64,000 nucleotides of DNA from assembly GCA_003508835.1 (NCBI GenBank), contig PUFA01000021.1, forward strand, positions 5,806,501 through 5,870,500, written 5' to 3'. The notes under the pieces are model-generated. The model was not told the DNA's origin. It saw only the letters and a program-made list of their open reading frames with translations, and made no database searches. This document shows positions 1-12,085 of the stretch, in pieces. The first letter of the stretch is position 1. The number at the start of each line of letters is the position of its first letter. The position numbers and the translations under genes were made by a program. This DNA is from Eonycteris spelaea. Taxonomy: Eukaryota > Chordata > Mammalia > Chiroptera > Pteropodidae.

Positions 1-790
1 ATAAACACAAACAGAGAGAAGGGGATCGATAAATCTGGGATTCAAAACAAAGAGGCCAATCTTAAGAAATACATCTTAGGTTATTCAGCAATTCCTAGAA
101 AATGGAAAATAATTAAATCCCACATAAAAATTCAATACTGAGTCACTTTCTCTGAGGCTCTCGCCTCTAGCTCCAGCCCTCCTCTTCCCTCCCCTTCCCT
201 CCTGAGTCCTAAAGTTCCTATAAGCCCTGGGTCTTTCCTGCTCCCCAGAGGAATGAAGAAGGTAGCTGAGAATTAAAAGCCGGGCATATGCTTCTGGGAG
301 TGGGGTGGTCGAGGGACCCGCATATGTACGTTAAACAATGTGATTGTAAAAGCCTTTAAGAATCCTGGCCGCATGTGCACGTGGATAAGAGCGGAGGTGG
401 ATGTAGGCTGATGGTGACGCCGCGTTTTAAAGGCAGGGCTTTGCCAAACCAGAGGAAAATACAAGGGCTCATCCCGCGACCGACACTCATATGGAAACAT
501 AAAATTAGATTCCTACTTCGCACCGTACACAACCATTAGTTCAAGATACACTAAGAGAACAAATCTGAAGCATTAAATCTTCAACATCTTAATAAGAAAA
601 TAAAAGAGAATGATACTAATACTATGAACTTAGCATAGGGAATTGTTTCTCGAACAGGACCTACAAAGAACAAAATTTAAATACATTAAAATTTAAAAGC
701 AAAACATTAAGAGATGTGTCACAGACTGGGAGAATATATTAGAATCTAGATAACATCAAGAATATATAAATGTCTCCTATGCATATTAAC
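1..790. other. No feature seen
   Basis: AT-rich intronic DNA apart from a CT-rich patch at 160-240. The open frame at 273-500 on the minus strand has no family resemblance. Confidence 0.6.
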
Positions 791-797
791 AATGGTT

Positions 798-985
798 TGC
801 ATTTACTGAACCAACCCAATTATACTATCGTACATGTATTAGCTTCTTAAGAACTCACAACTCTAACAAGGTAGCTAATTGTATTATCTCATTTTAAAGA
901 CAAAAAGGATCTACGGATAATAAAGGTTTAATTTGTGCAAGATCGCACGAGTTGTAGACGTGACTTCTGCACCCAGGAGAACCGG
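798..985 (-). repeat. Probable MIR, antisense
   Basis: GCATTTACTGAACC, AACAAGGTAGCTAATTGTAT, TATCTCATTTTAAAGACAA and CTGCACCCAGGAGAACC follow the antisense MIR order. Diverged. Confidence 0.55.
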
Positions 986-1599
986 TTCCAGCCCCTCGCT
1001 TCCAATGCAACAGGAAAGCGGGAAAGGATACGAACAGGCAATTCACAGACAACCAACCGACAGATCTGGACACACGCTAAACTTCAGGGACAACTGGAAC
1101 AATGCAAATGGAGACAACGGACCCATCACCCTGGCAAAGGCTTAAAAAGGTGACAATACCAAGAGGTGGCACTTCAGGGGTGAAACAGGACCTGTCGTAA
1201 ACGGATCGTGGGAGCGTAAATCAGTGCAATCCTCTGAGACAGGTGAAAGGGAACTTAAATGTGAGGACACACAGCCCTCTGGCCTGGCGGGCGATGTTAA
1301 CGCCCCACATTTGTCCAAGGACAAAGGAGGACAGTCGTTACGTGCTAAATGTCCACCAAGAAGAGTGTGGAAACCATCTAAGTACCTGTCAGTCAGAGAA
1401 CACGGAAGTACCCGTGGTGTGTGCGACGGAATATGACAAAGCAGGAAAAAGGCGTGCAATACGCACACACACTTCCACGCGGATAAATCTCAACCAGTGC
1501 GGAGCCCGAAACAAAGCCGGTTTCAGATGGCTCCGCGTCTATATCCACACGTATATCTACGCAGTACGATGCGAAGGGTAATTCCACGTGTCAACTTGT

Positions 1600-1945
1600 C
1601 TAGGCCTCGATACTCAGATACGTGGTGGAACATTATTCTAGAGATTTCTGTGGAGGGATGTTTTTTAGATGACATTAATATTTAAACGAGTAGATTTGAG
1701 GAAAGCAGATTCCTCTCCAAAATGTGGGTGGGCCTCATCCACTCACCCAAAGGCCTGAAGGGAGTTTGCTAGCAGATAGCCTTCGGGCTCACACCAAACT
1801 CTTCCCTGGGTCTCCAGCCTCTGACCAACCCTACAGCTTTGAGATGAGCCAACACTTCCTGAAAGAAACGCTCCCTCTTTTTATCTGTACACCCTGTTGG
1901 TTCTATTTTCTCTGGGAAAGTCTGACTAATAGAGATGCTAATGAT
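1600..1945 (+). mobile_element. Ancient LTR-type interspersed repeat, family not assigned
   Basis: Matches a remembered mammalian consensus with GTGGGTGGGCCTCATCCAC, AGGCCTGAAGGGAG, CCTGGGTCTCCAGCCT and a 3' end like GTTGGTTCTATTTTCTCTGG followed by CTGACTAATAGAG. It is diverged, with uncertain edges. Confidence 0.5.
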
Positions 1946-3225
1946 GTCAATGTTGAAAACACACAAAAACAGTTTATGGACACACAGATATCTGAGTGAC
2001 ATCCTCACCGCCATGCGAGTGGTGTTATGCTTAATTTTCAGTGTGCACAAAGGGCAGTCCATATACAGCCTCCACAGCGCTGTAGAGGACGGCTTAATGA
2101 ACTGTATTAACATTCAAAAGAGCTGCGGGAAGGACTTAGAGGATTCTGAGAGCTGCATTTAAAGTGAGTGACAGTTTTCAAGAAAGTAAATATGCCCCAT
2201 TTTCTAGCATAAAAAGAAGATGAGTTGATTCTCCTCAGTTATAATTTGAATCACTGGACCAGATCTGCAAACTACATGGAAGTATTATATCAGAATAAAA
2301 ACTCCACATCACTCAGTTGATACAATAAATGCAAATTACCCATTCTCCTGGGCTGTCATTTTTTATTTTTATTTTCTAACAGAAAATTATTTATATTCTG
2401 ATGTGTATTATAATTTACAATGTGTGTTGTTGTTTTTTATTACGAATTAGAGAAAAATATGCTGTACTAGTTTCTGAACCATGTCAGACATTATTCAGGT
2501 ATGACACTTAGATAATTCAGTGGTCTAAGCTGTTTTGATACTGTAGGCAGAGTCCTGGCTGCAGGTTATTTCTCTTTTTGCATGAAATATTATAGCAATA
2601 TTTTAAGGTGATGTGGTGTGGGAACCGCCTGCCATATACTTAAGGTCCTATGAGATCGTGATTCGGAAAGAAACGCAAACACTAAGTGACAGTGGCATAC
2701 TGAAAATCATCTCTATGCGTGTTCTTTTTCCACAGAAATGGCTCATACAGTGTTTTCTAGTGTACCTTCAAGTAATTTCTGTGAAGATGAGTTGGGAAAA
2801 ACAATTGCTAATTCAATTTAACACCATGTCCATTATGTTCATAAAATTCTGATTAAAACCCTGGTGATGTAAATCAGTCTTCCTTTGCTGAGTTGTGTGA
2901 GTGGACATGTGTTAATTATCATGTAGGCTGCTGGACACTGGGTACTTATTAACTACACCATGAACCTACACAGTGGGCTCGGCTGTACACAGATCTCTAG
3001 TTCTGCTTGCTATAAGCACTGGGTAAAGTCATAGAATACCCAGTAGTTAAGGTAGCAGACAGGTAAGGGATGGATGCTCATTACAGAAATGCAAGAACCC
3101 AGGAAGAGCCTGAGTTAAGAACTACTTTTTCAAAGGAATACGGAATAGCAGATAGGGCAATTTGGATGTTAATTATCACATTTCAGGTTGATTATATGTG
3201 ATTGTAGTATAAAAAAATATATACA

Positions 3226-3690
3226 ATGGATATTACTCAACCATTAAAAAAAATGAAATCCTATCATTTGCAATGGCATGGATGGACCTGGAGGTTACTA
3301 TGCTGAGTGAAATAAGTCAGAGAAAGATAAATACCATGTGATTTCACTTACATGTGGAATCTAAGGAACAAAAAGAACAAACTAACCAAAAGCAAAGACA
3401 CAAATATAGAGGACAATGTGGTGATGGCCAGAGGGGCAGGGGAATTGGGGAGCTGGGAGATAGGAGTGAAGGGTTAATGAAATGAAGTACAAATTAGTAG
3501 TTGATAGATGGTCAGGGAAATGGGGAGCATAGCAGAGGGAATGTAGTCAGCAGTAATGTATTGACTAGGTGGAAAACCAGAGGTGAGAAGGAGTAATGAG
3601 GAGGATCGTTTTATAAACTATGTAAAGGTCTAACCAATGTACTGTATGCTTGAAACTAATAAAATAAATAAATTTATGTTGAAAAAACCC
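3226..3690 (+). mobile_element. L1 3'-end fragment
   Basis: Contains the L1 tail landmarks CCATTAAAAAAAATGAAATCC, GGATGGACCTGGAGG, TGAGTGAAATAAGTCAGAG, TTTCACTTACATGTGGAATC and, near the end, GCTTGAAACTAATAAAATAA. Diverged and 5'-truncated. Confidence 0.78.
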
Positions 3691-3734
3691 CCCCCAGCAA
3701 CTTCTCTGCTGTAGGACATAAGGGTTTTGGGGGG

Positions 3735-4060
3735 TGCCCAGGATATTGTAACCTCCGCTGCTGCTATATGTGGAAACCCCAGCAGAGCAAATATGTCCAT
3801 TTCGATTTCAGTCCCTACTACTTGCCTGGCCCTGTGCAAAGTTTTGGGGACACCACTGAATGAGACATGGGCCCTGCGTAAAACAGGGTGCTGCCTGGCC
3901 AAGAGAGAAGTGGTAAACCAGAAGGCGGGATACAGAATGTACTACAATAGGACACTTCAGCCGGGAACCAAGGATGGCTTCCTGGAAGAGGTGGCATTTG
4001 AGCACAGTCCTAATACCATGAGGACTGGCGAATGGGCAAGGCATTTCACATGGAGCGCGG
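3735..4060. repeat. Old LINE-like repeat between two L1 tails
   Basis: CTTGCCTGGCCCTGTGCAAA, CACTGAATGAGACATGGGC and GGCTTCCTGGAAGAGGTGGC follow the order of a common ancient mammalian repeat. I cannot name the family with confidence. The open frames across it carry no recognisable protein. Confidence 0.4.
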
Positions 4061-4224
4061 CACACCTCAAAGCTCCCAAATGGGAGAGAGAGGTTTATTG
4101 GGGCAACGGGTATCTGTCGTCTGTGGCTGGAACTTAGCCTTGGGGTTGGAGGACCCCCATAAAAAGGGAGGCTGAAAAACAGAGGCAGGAACGAGATCAT
4201 GACTGGGCTTGAAGCCATCGTGAC

Positions 4225-4525
4225 TTCAAGAGTGTCACACTAAGTGAAATAACTCAGATGGAAAAGGACGAGAACCATATGCTTTCACGCATGTGTGGGA
4301 TATAAAACAGAAAGCAACAAACAAACAAATGGGAAACACAGACACAGATACCAGGATGGTTACCAGAGGGGACGGGGGTGGGGGGAGGTGGAAGGGGGTC
4401 AAGTCTATGGTGACAGAGGAAGACCACATTTGGGCTGCTGAGCACACAAGGCGCTATACAGATGATGTGTTATAGAACTGTACACCTGGGATTTATATAA
4501 TGTTATTCATCAGCATCACCCCAAC
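4225..4525 (+). mobile_element. L1 3'-end fragment, bat-type tail
   Basis: AAGTGAAATAACTCAGATGG, TTTCACGCATGTGTGGGATA, ATGGTTACCAGAGGGGACGG and TTATAGAACTGTACACCTGG, ending near GTTATTCATCAGCATCACCC, closely resemble L1 3' ends common in bats. It is severely 5'-truncated. Confidence 0.75.
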
Positions 4526-4544
4526 CGCTTTAATGCAAAAGAAA

Positions 4545-7500
4545 AAGAGCGAGGATTTATGTTGAAAGTTCCCTTTTCTTTGAAAGTGAGTTTGCAAGGC
4601 AGGGACGGCCCTTACGTTGTAGAACTCAGTTTTAGGGTGGCACGCTGTCACCTCACTGTGCGGGAAGAGGGCCGAGCAGGAAGAGGGTCTGGCACCTCCG
4701 AGAGCAAACCCTTATTTTGATAATCGGGTTTCCAATCGGAGGGCAAAGGCACTTATTTTTACATCCACAGCAGACAGCAGCGCGTGACCCCAGCGTGTTG
4801 AGTCCCAGGGGACCCGGAGGTTAACTGGGATGAGGGAAACACCCTGCTTCTCCGTATACGTGGGCAATTAGTGACCCGACGGTGCCTGAGAATGTGAGCG
4901 CCACAAAACCACACGCGACACGTATTTGCTTCCCACAAATCTGCGACGTCTGTAAGGAATTTTTGCCCACTTCTAAAAATTTACTCAGGGAAATAAAAAG
5001 AAAACGTAGAAACCTCATCAAAAGCAGAGGCAGATTGTAGGGCACTAAATCTCCTCTACATTTATGAAAACCCACGTGAATCCTCGTGCCAGGCACACAA
5101 GCCCGACGCACGTGTGGCCGTCTGAACACAAGCCCGTCCCGTACGGGTGGGGCACCTGCTGATTCGGCCTCACCAAGGTGATTCATCAGCCTTCGTCACT
5201 GCATTCCTGGAGGGATCAGTATGAGAAGCCGGGGCTGTAAACAGACTTTTACGTTCCGCATTCTTCGAAGAAAAGTAAGTAATGCGAATGAGACAGAATG
5301 TTTTCTTCTGCGTAGAAACACAGAATGTTCACTTGTAAACACAGGTTTTTTTTTACACCACAAAACATGGACACTTGAGAGAATATCAGAGAAAGCAGTC
5401 CGTGAGAAGACGAACATGCCCAGAAATGTCAAACTCAAACCCGTGGTGGTGGCAGCGGGGGACAGCACTGGGAGGGCTGTGTTACGGCTCAGGATCCCGG
5501 AGTCCACTCCTGCCTTCGTTTCTTCACTATATGGAAAACACCCGGTCCCGATTGCGTGGCAGATGCTAATGGTGCCACAGGGGACAGCGGAAGCTCTTCA
5601 GTGCCTCATGCCACCCCTCCTTCCAGCCTCCACTGCGGGGACTTCTTCCTGTGAGCTCGGATGGACACTGAAGCACCTGCCCGGCTCTTGTAGCATCCTG
5701 CCTATGACCTTTGCCACAGCCACGCCAGCCCACTTGGCGACAAGCACGCAGAACCAGAACAGGGAAGTCCATGGCCGCAGGAGACCCAGAACCGCTGGAC
5801 ACTGGAGGCAGCCCCCCACGGTCCCAGGGGGCCTGGCCGATCACCCCCTCACTCGGCGCCTGTGGCGGGGACCTCGATGATAGAACGATGGACCCTTAGG
5901 TTATTGTTCCCGCCTTTCCTGCTTCACTTTCACTGATTTCTGGGACTGCCTCCTAAATCCACAACCTGAGCTCCAGTTCTTGTCTCAGGTGCTGCTTTTA
6001 GGGGTACAAACGCAGGACAGAGCTAGACGGGAGATCGCCATATCCAGCTCTCGAGGACACATGCTCAGAGAGTCCGAAGGGGGACCAGGCAGCCAAGGCA
6101 GCAGCGTGGCGGAGGCTGCCGGTGGGGAGTGAGCACTGGGCCTGGGAGGTGGGGAGAGGCCGGCCGGAAGGTCAGGGTTCGCCTGGGCCCGAGCATCGGC
6201 CTGGACCCCGCGAATCCTGACGTTTCCCGAGCAGCTGGGTGGACAGCTGACCTCGCTTCCCTGGGACTCTGGTCAAAGCTCCCACACTATTCCACCTCCC
6301 ACTTTTTTTTTCTTTAAACAATGGTTAGAAACACATCTTATGGGGCAATGAGAGCACATGAATGTGTCTCCATATACACATGTATGTCTATATTCATGAG
6401 CTATGTACTGGCTACATAAATGAGCGGAAAAGTCATAAACTCGTGTTCTTACTGTATGCGATGCAACCTGAGGTCTTCCATCCTGCCACACCTGGTCTCC
6501 CTCCCTCCCTTTCTCTGCTCTCTCTCCCCGGCTCTGCCTCACGACTCAATATGTTTTTTAAAACTGATTTCACAACCCTTACTAATAGGTTGCAACCTGC
6601 CATTTCAAAATCACTAGTCTAGACTGGTCTTCCTCAGAACTTGAATCATCCCACCTACCTTGTGCCTCGCCGTCTTATTTGGTAAAATAACAAAGAGATA
6701 AGATGATGGAAAATTTTCTTTCAAAGAATTGTATGATTCTATGTCAAATTCATCATGAAATGAGAGATCATACTCCATAGTCCATTAACATTAGCAGTTA
6801 ACAGAAGACACCATTTAAATAATTATGTCATACTGTATTTTCTCCAGAAATTATGTTCACTAAGATGTTGCATATACTTACAGTAATATTATACTGTTAC
6901 ATTCAGAATTAGAATATCAACAAGTCATAAAATAGCTGCAAAGACAGCTTGAATTTAACTTCTTTATCTTTTATATACTCTAGGCTTTTTACACCCTCCA
7001 AATCATCAGCCCTGAAAGCAACCCCACACCTTTGTCCCCAATGGTCCCCTCCCCTGCCTACAGACATCCTGCCCATCTCAGCTCTGATGCTCCCCCCACC
7101 CACCGGTAAGCCTCCTGCAGCCTGCCCTCCTTCGGCCATGTCCGCAGGCCTCTGTCCGTACACCCACGGCAAAGGCTCGTCGGATCACCGTGCTGTCATG
7201 TACTTACGTGGCTCCGAGCACCGCACGCACAGAACCTGTGTCATTCATCCTCAGTACTCAGGGCACCTAACGCAGCACCTGCCATGAGGCAGGGAACCAT
7301 CGAACGTCCACTATAAGAACAAAATGGATCGTCTTTGAACTTTTTACTCATATGCTCGCAGGCTCCCTTATGCTGGCCTCGGGCTCTGACGCTTTTCCCA
7401 GTGGAAAAGCAATTGTTGAAAACATACTGCGTGTTCTAACTTAACCGAATACGGCATCTTCTCTCATCAAACTGGCTTTGGACAAAGAAACACCAGTTGA

Positions 7501-9230
7501 ACACTGGGAAAGTTATTCACGCTCTGCTCACGAGAGCCTCTCCTTACTCTCAAACCCGTGCGCTGCGTCACGGTTCATTTCCCTGCAGACCCCATTCCTG
7601 GGGGGGGGGTCCCTCTGTGTCGATGCTCCGCATAGCGGTGACAACGCACGAGGGAAGAACCACAAGCACACAGGCCACAGCGGTGGCGCCCAGGCCAGGG
7701 GGGCTCATCCTGGGGCTGCCCTGACCTCCGGAGGAGCAGGACCACAGCAGCCTCGGGGGTCCGCTCGCTCACCCATCACCGCCTCTCCGCAGATGCTGCC
7801 CCCCGTCTCCTCTGCGGCCACTCCTGGTTCCCATCCCCAGAGAGAACTGCAGCTCACCCTTCCTGGTCCCAAGTCCCAAAGTGCCAGGGAAGAACCCTTA
7901 CGGGCTCTGTCTGGGGGAGGGACTGAACCCTGGAGCAGCCACGGTCCCCAGAAGGTGGCACGGTATGATCCGTCACCTCTGGAAACCACAGGACGAGAAT
8001 GTAGAGAAACTCTTTTCCTGAAGCAAGGGAGCTGCAAACCCTAAATGTTCGGGGATGTCTACTGCACACCAAAGTCTATCTCTGCCTTTACATGGTGTTA
8101 CGATGTGAACTTTTAGCAATTTTCGCCCCGTATTCACCTTTACGTAATTTAAGTTTTCATCCATCTCCTCTTAAATTAGATTTTGAGCTCCATGAAAACA
8201 AGGTGGACTTTTCACTGTTTAGAACGAGCTACGAGGTATCCAACACAATGCTCATGGCACAAACGGCCTCCCGGAACACCATGGGTGCGTCTCCCCGCAT
8301 TACCACGGGCTTGCTGCTCACGGTCAACGCCAGTGCATTCGGCCCCGTCCGTTTTGACGATAAAAATGACTGCTTGTCTTTCACCATTTCTACTTCCACC
8401 ATGTCCTTTGTTCTTTACACGACTGTCACTTTTATATGGAGCATTACAGATTCTCTACTTATGAATAAACACCTCAAATGACACGGTGTCAGAGGAACAC
8501 GTGATTTCAAATGCAACTGTAACTGACCTTCAGGGCAGGCTTTTAAAATACTATGAAATGATCACATAAAAGGCTATGTTTCATTGACGACGCTGTTTTT
8601 TTACCCGTTTCGGTCCTTCTACATGAACTCTGAAGTTGACCTGCTGCTCTGGTCTGAGTCTCATGCTCAGATCCCTGTTTTACAGTCGAAGAGATGAATC
8701 AAAACCTATCTTTCCAAAGACCCTTCCAATTTAACAGAAAGTGACCTTGTGTTTTTTTTTTTTTTTTTTTTCTTTTTACCTTAATATGTCAAAGCAGGAT
8801 GTACTGGGACTCTAATAAGGGACATGTGATGGCAGCTGGTTTTGAGAAGTTTCACTAGGCGCCGACATGAGCAGAGCCCTCGGGAACTGACTTTCCGCCT
8901 GCGTTAAGTCTTGAAAGCTGAAGTTCCAGGGCCGTGAGAGAGACACCGGACACGCGCAGAGAAGCTGCGATGACCTGAGCCTGCAGCGCCCGTGTTCAGG
9001 GAACGGCGTGATTGCCGGCTGGTGTCGATGTTTCCTGGTGTCGCGACGTCGCTGCCTAGGACCCAGGCCCACCTCTGCGTGCGACTTTGCCGCCCAGCGA
9101 GCGCTCCCAGCCGGAGGCGACCATGTCACCCTGGCAGCCCTGCGTCACACAAACCCATTTCCCCTCTGACTTTCCTTTGTGTTTTTCAGTAATACCACAT
9201 TTCCCCATTATCCTAGGCTGAGAATTCTGG
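4545..9230. other. GC-richer intronic stretch with scattered CpG, no gene
   Basis: Patches at 4640-5200, 5430-5880, 6060-6250, 7590-8010 and 8830-9140 hold more CpG than the surrounding DNA. A short part around 8160-8300 resembles L2 and 6985-7300 may be another L2 relic. The longest open frame (5221-5880, plus) shows no domain, no known protein and no splice context. I see no promoter or exon. Confidence 0.55.
8752..8771. repeat. T20 homopolymer
   Basis: Twenty T, possibly the A-tail of a minus-strand retroposon. The DNA to its right (8772-9140) is GC-rich with many CpG but matches no family or gene I know, and no target duplication is visible. Confidence 0.9.
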
Positions 9231-9239
9231 AGTAAATTT

Positions 9240-9660
9240 TGGCTGCCCTTTCACCATTTACGTTCGGTCTCCAAACACCATGCGACTTCCTCCAGGGGGT
9301 TTCTCCTAGTCACTGGTCCAGATTTTACCCATTTCCTGTGGGTGAATCTAATACCTTTTGAGTTTACTGCACCAATGCTCACCACTTCCAATCCATTACA
9401 CAAACATTTCCAGATTAGTCTTCCTGAGATTCAGCCAGTTTCCTGCTCGAAGCCCTCAATGGTTTCCCATTGCTTTTAGGAAAAAAAAATTAACTTGAAA
9501 AAAATAAGTCTGGTTCTCCTCTACCCGCCACCAGCCTCTCTCTCCAGACGTATGTCTTGAATTCCCTTGTACCTATTGTCAAACTACTCTCCTCACTTTT
9601 CTCCAAACATATCTCTAGTTTTATGACTTGTCAACTCCCAAGTCTCCCAAATACCTGATA
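9240..9660 (+). repeat. Probable L2 fragment
   Basis: CAGATTAGTCTTCCTGAGAT, CTGCTCGAAGCCCTCAATGG, TTTCCCATTGCTTTTAGG and TACCCGCCACCAGCCTCTC follow the L2 3' part in order. Its right end lies about 150 bp left of the 5S SINE. Confidence 0.5.
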
Positions 9661-9827
9661 ACTTGGAACAAAAGTTACCTGAATGTCTGGAATGAAACAG
9701 GCAGGCTGAAGAATGAATGAATGGGAGCATCTGTATGTAATATACAGACATGACTGTTATTTTCCGATTACTGGCGAAACTGTATCTTCACCCCACATAT
9801 CTTTCCAGGTTTGTATTTATAATTTTT

Positions 9828-10027
9828 TTTTTAGAAGAGGCAACCCTTGATTGACCTCACAGATTGCAGGACCTTGTCAGCTTACAATCCCTTATTTTTT
9901 ATTTTTTACACTTACAGCACCTGGCCTTCCTAGGTGGTCTCCCATCCAAGTACTAACTAGGCTCGACCCTGCTTAGCTTCTGAGATCAGACAGGATTGGG
10001 CTTGTTCAGTGTGGCATGGCCGTAGAC
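9828..10027 (-). mobile_element. 5S rRNA-derived SINE, MEG-RS/MEG-RL type (fruit bat)
   Basis: On the minus strand the element starts GTCTACGGCCATGCCAC, the 5' end of 5S rRNA. It runs through a nearly complete 5S-like head to about 9911, then an A-rich linker, about 65 bp of unrelated body, and an A-rich end. Perfect 17-bp copies of TTGTATTTATAATTTTT flank it at 9811-9827 and 10028-10044, showing L1-type retroposition. The 5S internal promoter region (around AAGCTAAGCAGGGTCG and TGGATGGGAGACC) is well kept. SINEs with a 5S head are known from megabats, and otherwise from fish and springhare, which the L1 tails here rule out. The exact subfamily is uncertain. Confidence 0.88.
9911..10027 (-). 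pseudogene. 5S rRNA-like head of the SINE (not a functional 5S gene)
   Basis: About 117 bp aligning end to end with mammalian 5S rRNA. Most differences are transitions, many at former CpG sites (for example GCGCCCGATC has become AAGCCCAATC). No T-run terminator follows the 3' end; the sequence goes into the SINE body instead. It is therefore part of the retroposon, not a 5S gene. Confidence 0.85.
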
Positions 10028-10255
10028 TTGTATTTATAATTTTTACTTGATATGCCAACTGGATAGTCAAAGTTTCTCTAAATTAAAAAAAAATAGTCAC
10101 CCCCTGAGTTATCCTCCCCCTACCCCCCTGACCCTGTTCCTCCTTTCATGGCACCCTACGTATTCACCCAGTTATCAAAACTAGAAATCTGAGAATGGCC
10201 TTTAGTTCCTGCTTCTCTACCATCTTCTGAGTTATCAGTATTGTAATACAACAAC

Positions 10256-10303
10256 AAAATGAAAACAACAAAACTTTCCATTTACTGAGGGTTTACTACA
10301 TGT
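10256..10303 (-). repeat. MIR fragment, left half of the split copy
   Basis: TTTACTGAGGGTTTACTACATG matches the antisense MIR start (TTTATTGAGC...CTACTATGTG). The match resumes beyond the LTR at 10740. Confidence 0.55.
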
Positions 10304-10739
10304 TATGGGTTGAGTTATGTCCCTCCAAGATTCCTACGTGAGGTCCTAACCCCCATGACTTCAGAACGTGTTCTTATTTGGAAAAAGGGCCACTGCAGAC
10401 ATAATTAATGAAGATGAGGTCACCCTGGAGTAGGGTGAGCCCCTTAACTCAATACGAGTGGCCAGAGCCCTCATAGTAAAGAGGACATTTGGGCACAGAG
10501 ATGCGCACAGGCAGAATGCCATGGGAAGTCTGCAGTGACGCTGCCAGCAGCCAAGGAGCTACCAGAAGCTACAGGAGACGCCTGGCACAGATCTTCCCTT
10601 AGTGCCTTCAGAAGGACCATGACTTTGACATCGCCCTGACCTCAGACTTCCAGCCTCCAGAACTGTGAGACAGTAAATACCTATTGCTTAAGCCACTCAG
10701 TTTTTGGTACTTGGCTTTGGCAATCCTAGAAAACCAATA
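10304..10739 (+). mobile_element. Solo LTR, MLT1-type (ERVL-MaLR), inserted into a MIR
   Basis: Starts GTTATGGGTTGAGTTATGTC and ends CAATCCTAGAAAACCAATATG. It shows the MLT1 landmarks CCTAACCCCCATGACTTCAG, TTCTTATTTGGAAAAAGGG, CTTCCAGCCTCCAGAACTGT and TTAAGCCACTCAG. It has no internal region. It splits one MIR into halves at 10256-10303 and 10740-10965, so it inserted after the MIR. Confidence 0.8.
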
Positions 10740-10965
10740 TGCTAAGTACTGGCCAACAGGCTAAAACTCTTTACATATGTACAGTCACTGATGCTCACTG
10801 TAGCCACAGAGTCATCTAGAGTTCGGGGTTCACACAAACACGACCCCATTTTACAGCTGTGGAAACAAAGGCCACTGTCATCCAGATAATAAATAGGATA
10901 GAAAACCAAAATGTTTGTGATTCTGAAACTCAAGTTCATAGCCACTCTGCCTTCAGCCTCTGGAG
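10740..10965 (-). repeat. MIR fragment, right half of the split copy
   Basis: Continues the antisense MIR with CTAAGTACT, CTCTTTACATATG, CCCCATTTTACAGCTGTGG and TCATAGCCACTCTGCC, in consensus order. Confidence 0.6.
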
Positions 10966-11903
10966 GACCTTCTCCTGATACAGTCCAGGCTGGGACAAGG
11001 TCAGGTAGGTGGCTCTCACACAGTTCCAGTGCATAATACAATGAGTTTCCACTTAAGATATTCCTTAAGGTCTCCACGGATATAGAAACTTGAATAAAAT
11101 AATTCACTTCTTTTTAGACCAGACCACACTCACAGAAAAGTCCTAAAGGGGGCATTATTTTTAAGAAATTTATCACACGTATTATTTAAAATGACTCATA
11201 AACAAATCTAACATGCTAGGCTGCACAGTTTTTACTTTTATAATGCAAACATATTACTATTGCTCAAAGAAATGAAAATCGTAGCATCACTCTGTGCAGA
11301 AACAATAAAAATTAAATTCTGAAAACATTCCAAAGTTCATATTTATTCTTAATAAGTGGTATGCAACCAAATGAAAAAGCAACCAACCACCCAAACATTC
11401 CTCCCTAGTTCAAAGAATTATGTAACGTACTGAACAGAGACGATAACCCCCTTTAAGCATCAACCAAAGGCAAACACTACTCAAAGAAATGTGTGCTGTG
11501 TGTTTTTTCTTTTAAATGGTGCATATTCTAAGGCAGAGGTGTGAGATGTTCTATAAAACTTTCCTTGTACCTGAAGCAATCATCAAACCAACCAGACTGG
11601 GGCTAATCCAGGCAGGAGTTCTCCAAGTCTGGTCCAGGTATCCCTAGAGTCCTCTCAGGACAGTATGTGGCTAAGACTGTTTTCATAATAATATTAACAT
11701 GTAAGTGCCCTTTCCATTTCGTTGACATTTGTAGTGAACCTGTAAAGTTGTGGGTGCCATAGCAGGAATTGGAAACAGTGACATGAAACTTAGATTCTTC
11801 ACTGTTACACACTCACTTTAAAAAAAGAACAATCCCTCCCCCCCACCCCAAAATCCAGTTCTAATTAAGAACTTCTTTTATGTAGTAGTAAAGATGATTA
11901 ATT

Positions 11904-11944
11904 TGCTTGTACATCTTTTTACCCTTGCTTGTACATCTTTTTAC
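11904..11944. repeat. 22-bp tandem duplication inside the hAT relic
   Basis: TGCTTGTACATCTTTTTAC occurs twice with a period of 22 bp. Confidence 0.92.
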
Positions 11945-12085
11945 TATTCTGGGTGATAAAATGGAACATTCACAGAAAATACTTCTGCTTTACGATGGTT
12001 CTCTTCCAGAAAAGCATTTGCTGTGTGTTGAGTTGTGAAATGGACTAGCTGTTCTTTTCATGGGACACTAATTTTGTAGGAAAGA

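Noticed and set aside
3727..4137. 136-codon plus-strand frame (and its minus-strand partner) as a gene
   Set aside because: Both frames cover an old LINE-like repeat between two L1 tails and show no protein similarity that I recognise.
5221..5880. 219-codon plus-strand open frame as a gene
   Set aside because: It shows no known domain, lies in GC-rich intron antisense to CTNND2, and there is no promoter, poly(A) or splice evidence.
9911..10027. Functional 5S rRNA gene
   Set aside because: It has many substitutions, no T-run terminator, and sits inside a SINE with target duplications.
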